A stretch of DNA of 32,509 nt from Lachnospiraceae bacterium (GCA_017521195.1 JAFXGP010000120.1:1-32509); one strand, 5' to 3'; shown: positions 1-7,696, counted from the first letter of the stretch. The notes: a model not told the origin generated them from the letters alone. Program-made: numbers and translations.

Positions 1-135
1 CCTCAAGATGATCCTGTCTACCTTTTTATGCTGAAAAAGGAGCAGGAAGGAAAACCTTACAACGTAGCCAAAATGGCTGGTGTAAATAAGTTTCTCCGAA
101 TTTACTATGCCCGTGCGATGGAGCTATATAAGTAA
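1..135 (+). mobile_element. 3' end of an IS110-family transposase gene (cut by window edge)
   Basis: The first 135 bases encode 44 residues ending in a TAA stop. The piece reads like the C-terminal tail of IS110/IS116/IS902 transposases: a Gly-Lys-Pro-Tyr segment, then an Ala-rich stretch and a helix with Asn-Lys-Phe-Leu-Arg-Ile. In that family this region belongs to the serine-containing C-terminal domain. The 5' part lies outside the window, so completeness cannot be judged. It is one of very few plus-strand genes here. The family assignment rests on a short segment. Confidence 0.6.
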
Positions 136-779
136 ATCCGAGTTCATTATCATATATTTCTAAAAAATCTACAATAGGTAGGTTTATTAAGGTTGTCCTT
201 TTTTACTCCTATTTTTTTAATATTTCTCATTGACAAACATTAGCTAGATTTTTCTAATTTCTTTTATTCTACCATGCTAAAGTATCTTTGAAAATAAACT
301 TCCGAAAATCTGCCCGCATGAGAACCATCCATCTGCGTATGATGAAATTGAAAAGAAAGTGTTAGATAATACCGTAACCTTTTCTCAAATAAAATCATTG
401 TAAAAATTCAATTTTAATAGTTTTTTGCAGAAAAAAGGTCATTTGTTCTACTATGCTTCCTTGGACATTTGTTCCTTGTGTAATACCCACCATTTTGCTA
501 GCGTTGGACACCACCAGTTGTTTTGCCATGTTTCTTGATTGCTACTGATCCACAGTGTAAGCAACATTCCGGGAGTACATAATGCAACTCTTGTTAGTTA
601 TAACGGCGAGTATATGGCTTAATCACAAAAGAATGACGCTCCCTGTTCATACAAGCGGGAGCATCCATTTATTTTAAATCATTGAATATTTGAACCAGGC
701 ATAGTTGACATTTACACAATTTTTATAATTCCCAAAACAAAAATTCCCCTTGTTAAACTCTTCTCTTGCTTCTACTGTA
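136..779. other. 644-bp AT-rich interval with no intact gene
   Basis: Only short open stretches are present. One plus-strand frame (281-403, no start codon) ends in a 34-residue piece with the run Pro-His-Glu-Asn-His-Pro-Ser-Ala-Tyr-Asp. A minus-strand 44-codon frame lies around 400-535, and a plus-strand frame ends at about 621. I recognise none of them, and they look like fragments. A hairpin sits at 635-665. The interval adjoins a transposase end and may contain the insertion-sequence terminus and decayed DNA. No tRNA is visible. Confidence 0.5.
635..665 (-). terminator. hairpin, possible terminator for the DUF4298 gene
   Basis: Inverted repeat GACGCTCCC / GGGAGCATC (9 bp with one wobble, 13-nt loop). 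On the minus strand it is followed by a T-rich tract (ATTCTTTTG). It lies about 115 bp beyond the stop of the minus-strand gene ending at 780. The distance and weak U-tract make this tentative. Confidence 0.3.
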
Positions 780-1349
780 TCATTTAATTTCCGAAAAGAA
801 ATCATACAGAGAGTCCTGTGATAAAATCCCTCTTTTTAAGTTTTTAGGTAGTTCGCCACGTTCATCGCATTCGTAATCTTGAAGCCATAATCCACTTTGA
901 TAGTACTCCTCCAAAACATTAATCTTATCTTGAAATATTTGAGACGTACGAAGCAATCCCGGATTTTTAAAGTTATCTTCTAACAACTCATCAAAATATC
1001 GTTCCATTTTTATGATTCGCTGAAGTCTTTCATTATCTGCATAGGACCATTGGTATACTTTTAGGTCAACTTTGTTGTTTTTTATGATAACACCATCCGC
1101 TTCCAAGCGCATCTTTTGGCAACCAACTCCACCAAAGGCATAATTTTTTGCTAAGTTTCCCTTTGCATTCACGACTTTATAACAGGGATACTTATCTCCA
1201 TCCGGATTTTCATGCAGAATATTTCCGACGATGCGTGCAAAGTTTTTGTTTCCTAAAAACTCTGCAATCTGACCGTAAGTTACCACTTTCCCATTAGGAA
1301 TTGCAATCAAATATTCATAAACTATCTGTTTATCAATCTTTCTGTCCAT
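780..1349 (-). CDS. O6-alkylguanine-DNA alkyltransferase-like domain fused to DUF4298
   Basis: Residues 1-95 match the DNA-binding domain of MGMT/Ogt and alkyltransferase-like proteins: a winged-helix region with Val-Thr-Tyr-Gly-Gln-Ile, the arginine-finger context Ala-Arg-Ile-Val-Gly (38-42), and PCYKVV at 55-60. Cys56 is in the position of the alkyl-accepting cysteine, but the usual PCHR reads PCYK; ATL proteins instead have Trp there. Residues 105-189 look like DUF4298, ending with the Gly-Glu-Leu-Pro-Lys-x-Leu-Lys-Arg-Gly-x-Leu-Ser motif. I chose the ATG at 1349 because GGAG lies 9 bases upstream; an in-frame TTG at 1364 would put that site inside the gene. The N-terminal half may repair or bind alkylated DNA; the role of DUF4298 is unknown. 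The family is fairly certain, the activity is not. Confidence 0.75.
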   Translation of the reverse strand: MDRKIDKQIVYEYLIAIPNGKVVTYGQIAEFLGNKNFARIVGNILHENPDGDKYPCYKVVNAKGNLAKNYAFGGVGCQKMRLEADGVIIKNNKVDLKVYQWSYADNERLQRIIKMERYFDELLEDNFKNPGLLRTSQIFQDKINVLEEYYQSGLWLQDYECDERGELPKNLKRGILSQDSLYDFFSEIK

Positions 1350-1366
1350 TACCAATAACTCCAAAC

Positions 1367-1404
1367 AAAGCTTCCTTCTCCTGATTTTCAGGAGCGGAAG
1401 CTTT
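1367..1404 (-). terminator. terminator-like hairpin after gldA
   Basis: A long stem AAAGCTTCC...GGAAGCTTT with an inner CTCCTGA/TCAGGAG extension and a 3-4 nt loop. On the minus strand it is followed by GTTTGG, a short imperfect U tract. It lies 76-113 bp past the gldA stop and just upstream of the next gene, so it may end gldA transcription. It is nearly symmetric and could act on either strand. Confidence 0.5.
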
Positions 1405-1479
1405 GTATTTACATCACATATTTTAAAATTTTATATGGCTACTCCGCTTCGCTTCGAGCCAATATAATATCTGTCGATA

Positions 1480-2565
1480 TTATACCATGGTTCTTCCAAT
1501 CGCATCTGCTGCAAGAATTGCAGCATAGATATCTTTCGCGGTTACTGCAAAAGGCATATTTCCAACAGTATCTACTGCTGTAGCTTCTGCAACTGCCATA
1601 ATTTCTTCTTCTTTAATTTCTGTAATTCCAAGTTCTTCCAAAGTTACAGGAAGTCCTACTCTTACACAGAAATCCAAAACTTCATATAATTCTTCTTCAG
1701 GAGAATTTTCAAGTACCAACTGTACGATAGTACCGAAAGCAACTTTTTCTCCGTGATACATATGGTGACACTGTGGAAGTACTGTAAGACCATTATGAAC
1801 CGCATGTGCACCTGCAAGTCCGCCGGATTCAAAACCGATACCGGAAAGCAAAGTATTTGCTTCTACTACGTTTTCAACTGCTTTGGTACAAACATGAGCT
1901 TCAGCCGCCAATTTAGCCAATTCACCTTCTGCGATTAATGTTTCATAACATTTTTTTGCAAGACACATTGCTGCTACAGTAGGAAGTCCGCCTGCACAAG
2001 AGTTGGCACCGGATGCTTCACATGCTCTTGCTTCAAAATATGTAGCTAATGCATCGCCCATACCGGAAACTAATAATCTGGCAGGAGCTTTCACAATAAC
2101 ATCTGTATCAACTAATACTAAATTAGGATTTGCAGGCAGCCAGTAATAATCTTCAAATACACCTTCATCAGAATATACTACAGATAATGCAGAACAAGGT
2201 GCATCTGTAGAAGCAATGGTAGGTACAATCGCTACCGGAATATTGTTTTCATGTGCAACCGCTTTAGAAGTATCCAAAATCTTTCCACCGCCTACACCAA
2301 CTACAACATCAATACCATTTTCTTTTACAATATTTACTAATCTTGCAATTTCATTTCTGGAACATTCTCCATTAAAATCTTCATAAACAATTTCCACATC
2401 TGCTGCTTTAAAAGATGCTTCAATCACTTCTGCATTTCTCTTTCTTCCGGAAGGAGAAACTACGATTAATGCTTTTTTTCCAAGTTTCGCAACGTATGCT
2501 CCAAGATTTGCCATTTCTCCTGCACCCTGTACATATTTACCCGGTGCAATAATTACTTTTCCCAT
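1480..2565 (-). CDS. gldA: Glycerol dehydrogenase, NAD-dependent
   Basis: A 361-residue iron-containing alcohol dehydrogenase-family protein that oxidises glycerol to dihydroxyacetone with NAD in the cytoplasm. The nucleotide-binding GVGGGKILDTSKA segment is at about 90-102. The metal ligands known from the Geobacillus enzyme fall at identical positions: Asp171 (GMGDA), His254 (AGAHAVHNG) and His271 (MYHGEK). The length is normal for the family. The ATG at 2565 follows a GGAGG site. A weak promoter (TTGCAA-17-TAGACT, 2599-2627) lies upstream, so the gene is probably monocistronic, with the hairpin at 1367-1404 downstream. Specificity for glycerol rather than related polyols is inferred from the family. 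Confidence 0.9.
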   Translation of the reverse strand: MGKVIIAPGKYVQGAGEMANLGAYVAKLGKKALIVVSPSGRKRNAEVIEASFKAADVEIVYEDFNGECSRNEIARLVNIVKENGIDVVVGVGGGKILDTSKAVAHENNIPVAIVPTIASTDAPCSALSVVYSDEGVFEDYYWLPANPNLVLVDTDVIVKAPARLLVSGMGDALATYFEARACEASGANSCAGGLPTVAAMCLAKKCYETLIAEGELAKLAAEAHVCTKAVENVVEANTLLSGIGFESGGLAGAHAVHNGLTVLPQCHHMYHGEKVAFGTIVQLVLENSPEEELYEVLDFCVRVGLPVTLEELGITEIKEEEIMAVAEATAVDTVGNMPFAVTAKDIYAAILAADAIGRTMV

Positions 2566-2650
2566 AAGAAACCTCCATTTATTTCTAATTTTTCTTATAG
2601 TCTAACATTGTACCTATACTCTTGCAATTACTTTTATCCGTCTCTTTCAC

Positions 2651-3250
2651 TTAAAATGTAAATTCACATTCCCATGTTCCGCTTATTACAAGCGGTTGTT
2701 CTGCTTTTGCACTGCCAATCAATTTACTGACAACTAATGTATATTTTCCTTCCGAAATAGTATTCAAAGGAATCTTTACGGTTACATTGTTATTTTCCAA
2801 CACTGACATTTCTATGGTTTCATTTTCTATGACCGTATTTCCATCTTCATCCACAATTTTGTATTCATTAATTCCAAACATCTCTAAAAAACTATATGGG
2901 GCAGTATCGGGTTCCAGCATTGTAAACTCTACAATAAGTTCATCTGTTATATTAGCAACCTTCATATCTATCTCGTCGGTTGCCTGTTCATATGATGTTC
3001 CGACAACAGCTCCATCCCATCGCTTAACATCTTTAAAAAAACCTTCTAATTTCCCGGTTGTAGCTAAGGCTGTTACACCTGTTAAACACACGCATAAAGC
3101 AAAAGATGCTGCCACCACCATAGGTCTCTTAAACATTTTATTCATTCTCTTTTTCTCCGTTTCCATATAACAATTTTCAATAATTCTTCGTTGCATATCT
3201 TTGGGCATTTCTATTTCTCTTATTTTATTAACAAATTCATTTTTATTCAT
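2651..3250 (-). CDS. Single-pass membrane anti-sigma-factor-like protein
   Basis: A 199-residue protein with a cytoplasmic N-terminus (1-41), one membrane helix (about 42-64, Val/Ala/Leu/Cys-rich) and an extracytoplasmic C-terminal domain (65-199) rich in beta-type sequence. This layout and its position directly after an ECF sigma gene suggest an anti-sigma factor of the kind often annotated near DUF4179. No zinc-binding anti-sigma motif is seen. I chose the ATG at 3250: it lies 1 base after the end of the upstream sigma frame, with AAGGAG 10 bases upstream. An upstream ATG at 3280 lies inside the sigma frame and is less likely. With the sigma gene interrupted, its partner may no longer be made at full length. 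Confidence 0.6.
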   Translation of the reverse strand: MNKNEFVNKIREIEMPKDMQRRIIENCYMETEKKRMNKMFKRPMVVAASFALCVCLTGVTALATTGKLEGFFKDVKRWDGAVVGTSYEQATDEIDMKVANITDELIVEFTMLEPDTAPYSFLEMFGINEYKIVDEDGNTVIENETIEMSVLENNNVTVKIPLNTISEGKYTLVVSKLIGSAKAEQPLVISGTWECEFTF

Positions 3251-3251
3251 G

Positions 3252-3740
3252 CTACGTATACTCCTTCCGATATGTTTCATTTAACATCCTGCGTCCTTTT
3301 TGTAATCGCATTTTAACAGCAGATGTAGATTTACCTATGAATCCTGCAATTTCTTTCACACTGTATTCCTCTACATAGTACAAAATCAGAACCACTCTGA
3401 ATCATTCAGGTAATGTCATAAGAGCATCTATGATATGGCTGTCATTTGCATCTTTTGTTAATTCCATGATTTCTTCCACATCCACTACCGGATGATTTTT
3501 CCTATATCGCAATACATCTCTGCATTTGTTCGTTGCCACCTTTATTAACCATGCTTTTTCATGTTCCCCGTTTTCAAACTTAGGAGCTTTTTGTAAATAT
3601 TTAATCATGGTTTCCTGCACAACATCCTCTGCATCACTTGCATTCCCCAGTGTAATAAGACATAAACGGAATAGCATATTTCCATATGTATGCACAACTT
3701 CTTCTATACTATCAGTCGGCCGTACCGAAGTATTTCTCAT
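3252..3740 (-). pseudogene. ECF-type RNA polymerase sigma factor, interrupted by an in-frame TGA
   Basis: Residues 1-112 contain sigma-70 region 2: a core-binding helix, then DAEDVVQETMIKYLQKAP, and AWLIKVATNKCRDVLRYRKN. They end at a TGA (3402-3404) directly after the conserved Leu-Pro-Glu that opens region 4. The same frame continues without shift for 49 codons to a TAG at 3252 and encodes a good region 4 (FRVVLILYYVEEYSVKEIAG then KSTSAVKMRLQKGRRML). The total of 162 residues plus the stop codon equals a normal ECF sigma length. The stop probably replaces an Arg codon (CGA or AGA) or Lys. Without region 4 the protein should not recognise a -35 element. The start has GGAGG upstream, and a candidate promoter lies at 3762-3791. 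It could be a recent null mutation, a readthrough site or a sequencing error. Confidence 0.8.
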
Positions 3741-3761
3741 TTCATCTACCTCCTTTCACTT

Positions 3762-3791
3762 ATTACACGTTTTAAAATATCATTTGGTCAA
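3762..3791 (-). promoter_or_regulatory. candidate promoter of the ECF sigma gene
   Basis: TTGACC (3786-3791) and TGTAAT (3762-3767) are separated by 18 bp, close to a sigma-A consensus, ending about 20 bp upstream of the sigma ATG. ECF operons are often autoregulated, but no repeated ECF-type promoter is evident. Confidence 0.4.
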
Positions 3792-3810
3792 TTTATTTTA
3801 TAATTTTATT

Positions 3811-3841
3811 TAAAAATAGAAAAGGCGAGGTATTCCCCGCC
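3811..3841 (-). terminator. intrinsic terminator after the M23 hydrolase gene
   Basis: On the minus strand GGCGGGG-AATA-CCTCGCC (7-bp stem, one mismatch) is followed by TTTTCTATTTTT. It lies 50 bp past the stop of the gene ending at 3892 and separates the BlaI operon from the sigma/anti-sigma genes. Confidence 0.8.
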
Positions 3842-3891
3842 TAATGCTATTTTTATACTATCACTTTTATTAACAAATAAAGTAACTATCC

Positions 3892-5103
3892 TTAATCACT
3901 TACATACTCCAATGGATCCACATAAGTTCCATTCTTAATGATTCCAAAATGCAAATGATTCCCACTGGAATATCCTGTCGATCCAACTTTAGCAATCATT
4001 TCGCCTTGCTCCACATTATCTCCCACGGACACTAAAAGCAAGGAACAATGCATGTATACTGTAGACATTCCATTTCCATGAGCAATTACTATATAATTAC
4101 CTGCAGAATTACTATGCGTAGCTGTCGTAACCATACCGGATGCGGATGCCAAAATAGCAGTACCATAAGATGCCGTTAAATCTATTCCTTTATGATTCGT
4201 AGAAGCTCCTGGTACCGGCTGTGGACGAGGCCCAAAATAACTGCTGATTCGATTATAATCCGGACAGGGCCAAATAAATCCACTAATGGTTCCTGTATAT
4301 CGATCTGGATTTGCAGCTTTCGCAATCTCCTCTTCTATTTCATTCAGCAACTTTTCCTGTTGTTCTAACTCCTCTTCATAATCCTTACGGTTTACAAGTG
4401 CATCACTAATTTCGCCGTTTTTTTCTATTAACTCCCCTTTTTTCCGATTAACAATATTATCTATCTTTTCCTTCTGAGTTCTCAATTCAGCCTGCATTAG
4501 TTCAAGATTATTAAGTTCTGCCTCCAAAACGTTTTCTTTCCTTGCAATCTCATCCTTTATGGCAGTATACTCATCCAACATATTGCGGTCATATGTATAT
4601 ACTGCTTCCATAAAAGTTGCCTGTTTTAACATTTCTGCCATGCTTTCTAATCCAATAAATATTTCTAATATATTAGATTTACCATTTTCATACATATACC
4701 GAATACGTAATTTCATAGCTTCGTATTGTTGTTCGCATGCTTCCTTTGCCTGTTCCAGCGAAATTCTTGTTTCTTCAATATCAACAATCTTTTCCTCTAT
4801 TTTTCTTTCAAAAGCCGTTATTTCATTTGTTAATATATTTATCTGACCATCCAATGATTTTATGTAGCCTTGAATATCATTTTTCTCTATTGTAAGATTA
4901 TCAATATCTTCCTGAACCTCGCTAATAGAAGATTTCAATCCTTCAATCATCTCCAGTGCCTGTTGCCGTTCCATTTCTAATTGCTCTATTTCTTCATTTA
5001 CAGAAGCATAAACAGACAATCTCATTCCCACAATCATAATTACAATTAATGGAAAAATAATAACAAACTTTATATATTTTAATAAGAACTGTTCCTTTTC
5101 CAT
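3892..5103 (-). CDS. EnvC/CwlO-like murein hydrolase with coiled coil and intact M23 domain
   Basis: A 403-residue protein. Residues 11-33 form a membrane segment (signal anchor or signal peptide). Residues 35-260 are heptad-rich, Glu/Lys/Gln/Leu-dominated coiled coil. Residues 275-400 form an M23 (LytM) zinc endopeptidase domain: His304 and Asp308 (NHKGID), His352 (YMHC), and His383/His385 (NHLHFG). All metal and catalytic positions of active M23 enzymes are present, so it probably cuts peptidoglycan cross-bridges outside the membrane. The coiled coil may hold it inactive until a partner binds, as known for EnvC and PcsB types. Only 3 bases separate it from the upstream BlaR1-like gene, and its ribosome binding site is weak (GAGAT), suggesting translational coupling. 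It is the last gene of the BlaI-controlled operon. Confidence 0.85.
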   Translation of the reverse strand: MEKEQFLLKYIKFVIIFPLIVIMIVGMRLSVYASVNEEIEQLEMERQQALEMIEGLKSSISEVQEDIDNLTIEKNDIQGYIKSLDGQINILTNEITAFERKIEEKIVDIEETRISLEQAKEACEQQYEAMKLRIRYMYENGKSNILEIFIGLESMAEMLKQATFMEAVYTYDRNMLDEYTAIKDEIARKENVLEAELNNLELMQAELRTQKEKIDNIVNRKKGELIEKNGEISDALVNRKDYEEELEQQEKLLNEIEEEIAKAANPDRYTGTISGFIWPCPDYNRISSYFGPRPQPVPGASTNHKGIDLTASYGTAILASASGMVTTATHSNSAGNYIVIAHGNGMSTVYMHCSLLLVSVGDNVEQGEMIAKVGSTGYSSGNHLHFGIIKNGTYVDPLEYVSD

Positions 5104-5106
5104 ATT

Positions 5107-7188
5107 TTATTTCTTAATCTCAAATTCTGCAAAATAGATGGCTGTATCAAAATCCCCGGTACTACAAAAATCCATAATATTCTTTCCAATTCGATATTTC
5201 CCACTCGGAACAGCTCCATATAACCATTCCCAATTTACTATCCATTCACGAGTATCATTCATGGGAATCATCCAAGCCTCAGATGTCCAGCCAATTTCAC
5301 CCTCTATAACATACGGCATTTCCTTCCACCCATACTCTCTTGTCCAGGTTTCTAAAATGTACCAACTACCCGTCTGTAATTCACCTGTTGGTTCTCCTCC
5401 GGATTGCGTACATCTGATTGTTACACCTGTCGATGTGATATCCTCTGCAGTGAGTGTAATCCCCCATGTTTCCTCGAATACCATAAATTCCGGTGGTAAA
5501 TAAGATGACAACATTTTTTCTTGTTCCGATAATTCTAACCATTTTAATGTAGCATTGCATAATTCAGATTTCTTATATTCTTTCCCATTATATGTAATGG
5601 TCTCTTCCAAAAAATCTGTTTCAAAATAAGGCATAGGATTTACTGCTTCTCCATCAACTTTTACAGATATGGATAGAAAAGGACCTGTTGCATTTCCGGT
5701 TTTTCCCATTACTCCTATAATCTCACCCGCCTTTACACTTGCTCCTTTTGGCACCTTACTTCCATCCAAATGTCCATAAGTTACTTCTTCACCTGTTGCG
5801 GTAACTAAGACAATATAGCTGCCTAGTGTATTATCAAATCCCACATCAGTGATATCACCATCCGTCACAGCATAAATAGAATCCCCTTGATTACCTGCTA
5901 TGCCAATATAATCTATCATCTTCTTTTCGCCGGTAATTGGGTGTATGCGTTCGCCAAATTCATTAGACATGATTGTACTCACTGTAGGCCAAACATATTT
6001 GGTTTCTTCTAGAATTATTTCTTCATCTGCCTCTGATGTACTCTCTCCTACAACATCTACAGTCTCATCCACGTCATTAAATACTTCTTCCTTTTCATTA
6101 ACAGCCTCTACTTCTTCCGATGTACTTTCATTCATCGATTCTCCAAAGGTGCATCCGATACATACTACAGATAATGCTATCGTTAATACCAATGCAATTC
6201 TACTTGTCTTTTTCCTTTTCACAATAACCTCAATCCTTTTCTTCATTTCTCTCTTGCCTCCAGTTGCAGTAGTGGAATTCAAAAAGACTACTGATGTAAT
6301 ATCATTTCCCTTGGAAGCTTTTGATACAACATCCAAAAGTGTTTGGCCATAAACAGTTCTCTTACTTTTTCCAAGGCGTCTGATAGTACCTTCATCACAA
6401 GCCAGTTCACTATCTTTCCTTGAAACAGAAGCTGCCAGCCAAACCAAGGGATTGTACCAATACAGCGCAACACATAAATTCCGTATCATGGACCATATAT
6501 GATCTCCATGAGCATAATGAACATATTCATGAAGCAGAATCATATGCTGCTGCTCACTTGACAAGTTTATATTATTTCCTACTATGATTACCGGTGAAAA
6601 ACCTCCGTATAAACAAGCTCCATAATAATCTTCTATCTTATATACAGGAATCTTATCATTGTATGTATTTATATATTTTCTTTTGTCTTTGAATGCCTTA
6701 TAAAAACAGATGTTGCTAACTAATATCATCACAAAACATATCATTACACCTGTAAAGTATACGACCTTAGCAACTACTGATAGTATCATTCTGCTGTCAG
6801 TTTTATTTTCGTTATTATCTTCTACAACAGCTTGCAACTTTTGATTCTCTTTTGTTTCTGCATAGGAATAATTCTCTAAATCATCTACTACTGTATGATT
6901 TGTTTCATTATTTATATTTTTATCTACAGTACCCAAGTCTTCATGCAGCAAATTGTCTTCTGTAGCTTTCTCCAAGCTATTACTTATCGCTTCTGCGCAG
7001 GATTCAATAAAGTTCATAATATGAAACTGAGATTCAAAACCCGGAACCGGTACCAAAAGCTTGATTACCACCAGTAGCCATAATGAATATTTCAAACATG
7101 CACTAATTTTATTTTCGAACAGAGTACCTATAAGCAACACAAAAATGATTACAAGTGATGATGTAATAATATGATTAATCATCATTTT
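5107..7188 (-). CDS. BlaR1-like M56 metalloprotease sensor with degenerate M23 domain and Ig-like C-terminus
   Basis: A 693-residue multi-domain membrane protein. Membrane helices lie near residues 5-24, 31-47, 138-158 and 331-346. The M56 zinc protease motif is HEYVH (220-224) with the downstream ELACDE (261-266), as in BlaR1/MecR1, which cleave the paired BlaI repressor. After an acidic Ser/Thr linker (about 350-397) comes an M23/LytM fold (about 399-520). It keeps YGHL (471-474), but the HxxxD motif reads MIDYIGI (424-430) and the HxH motif reads PFLSISV (503-509), so the metal ligands are lost. Residues 575-693 resemble the Ig-like domain of clostridial lipoproteins, ending in Gly-x-Tyr-Arg-Ile. 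BlaR1 proper has a penicillin-binding sensor; none is seen here. I chose ATG 7188 (GGGAGG 9 bases upstream, overlapping the blaI end) over ATG 7236. The sensing role is inferred. Confidence 0.85.
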   Translation of the reverse strand, partial: KMMINHIITSSLVIIFVLLIGTLFENKISACLKYSLWLLVVIKLLVPVPGFESQFHIMNFIESCAEAISNSLEKATEDNLLHEDLGTVDKNINNETNHTVVDDLENYSYAETKENQKLQAVVEDNNENKTDSRMILSVVAKVVYFTGVMICFVMILVSNICFYKAFKDKRKYINTYNDKIPVYKIEDYYGACLYGGFSPVIIVGNNINLSSEQQHMILLHEYVHYAHGDHIWSMIRNLCVALYWYNPLVWLAASVSRKDSELACDEGTIRRLGKSKRTVYGQTLLDVVSKASKGNDITSVVFLNSTTATGGKREMKKRIEVIVKRKKTSRIALVLTIALSVVCIGCTFGESMNESTSEEVEAVNEKEEVFNDVDETVDVVGESTSEADEEIILEETKYVWPTVSTIMSNEFGERIHPITGEKKMIDYIGIAGNQGDSIYAVTDGDITDVGFDNTLGSYIVLVTATGEEVTYGHLDGSKVPKGASVKAGEIIGVMGKTGNATGPFLSISVKVDGEAVNPMPYFETDFLEETITYNGKEYKKSELCNATLKWLELSEQEKMLSSYLPPEFMVFEETWGITLTAEDITSTGVTIRCTQSGGEPTGELQTGSWYILETWTREYGWKEMPYVIEGEIGWTSEAWMIPMNDTREWIVNWEWLYGAVPSGKYRIGKNIMDFCSTGDFDTAIYFAEFEIKK

Positions 7189-7561
7189 CCAACGCCTCCC
7201 CCAGAATCCGGTACAATTCTTCCATATCCGCTTCACTTATATTGTTATTTCTAATCAAGGTACTCATCATCATACTAACCGAACCTTTATACACTCGTTC
7301 TAATAAGCTTTCCGTTTCCGTAATTGCCGCATCATCCCGATTTACCTTTGGATAATACTGCTTTGCCTTTCCACCATCTTCGTAATAAAGAATTCCTTTA
7401 TCAACCATTCTACTAAGTAAAGTTGTTACTGTACTTTTGCTCCAGCCCGGTTCTACTTTTAATTCATGATATAACTGCATAAGTGTTTTCGGATGTAGCT
7501 CCCACAATTTTTCCATAATAATCCATTCACTTGGCTGTAACATGATTTTATTGGTATCCAT
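7175..7561 (-). CDS. BlaI/MecI/CopY-family transcriptional repressor
   Basis: A 128-residue penicillinase-repressor family protein. The N-terminal winged helix-turn-helix includes SEWIIMEKLWEL and the recognition-helix region WSKSTVTTLLSRMVDKG. The C-terminal helices (about 85-128) correspond to the dimerisation part where BlaR1-type proteases cut. The 3' end overlaps the BlaR1-like gene by 14 bases, the usual pairing. I chose the ATG at 7561 because GAGGG is 9 bases upstream; the ATG at 7570 abuts that site. Two operator-like dyads flank its promoter, so autorepression of the whole three-gene operon is likely. The target signal is unknown, but the operon content points to the cell wall rather than a beta-lactamase. 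Confidence 0.9.
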   Translation of the reverse strand: MDTNKIMLQPSEWIIMEKLWELHPKTLMQLYHELKVEPGWSKSTVTTLLSRMVDKGILYYEDGGKAKQYYPKVNRDDAAITETESLLERVYKGSVSMMMSTLIRNNNISEADMEELYRILGEALENDD

Positions 7562-7584
7562 ATCTATCATCCCTCTTTCTCATT

Positions 7585-7602
7585 GGTTTACTATAGTCGA
7601 CC
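7585..7602 (-). promoter_or_regulatory. BlaI operator dyad, downstream copy
   Basis: GGTTTACTATAGTCGACC is an imperfect dyad (GGTTTAC with GTCGACC). It matches the copy at 7627-7644 in 16 of 18 positions and lies 42 bp away, about four helical turns. It sits just downstream of the predicted transcription start and would block elongation or RNA polymerase entry. Confidence 0.7.
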
Positions 7603-7613
7603 TCATTACCCAC

Positions 7614-7642
7614 AGTATATTATTTAGGTTTACTATTGTCAA
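7614..7642 (-). promoter_or_regulatory. sigma-A promoter of the BlaI / BlaR1-like / M23 operon
   Basis: Perfect -35 TTGACA (7637-7642), a 17-bp spacer, and -10 TATACT (7614-7619). The -35 lies inside the upstream operator dyad. The promoter is strong, so the operon must rely on repression to stay off. Confidence 0.85.
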
Positions 7643-7644
7643 CC
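7627..7644 (-). promoter_or_regulatory. BlaI operator dyad, copy over the -35
   Basis: GGTTTACTATTGTCAACC is a dyad with 6 of 7 matching half-site positions (GGTTTAC / GTCAACC). It covers the -35 box. With the copy at 7585-7602 it brackets the promoter, as in bla and mec operons. Confidence 0.75.
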
Positions 7645-7653
7645 TTTTTTGCC

Positions 7654-7696
7654 CATAAAAAAACTCGGTCTATTACCTTTTTGTAATAAACCGAGC
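7654..7696 (-). terminator. intrinsic terminator after pgeF
   Basis: A 13-bp stem (CTCGGTTTATTAC paired with GTAATAGACCGAG, including one G-U pair), a 6-nt loop, then seven T on the minus strand. It starts about 16 bp past the pgeF stop and isolates that gene from the BlaI promoter. Confidence 0.9.

Noticed and set aside
299-403. Open stretch with Pro-His-Glu-Asn-His-Pro
   Set aside because: No start codon and a stop just upstream; too short to name, kept only as a possible gene fragment.
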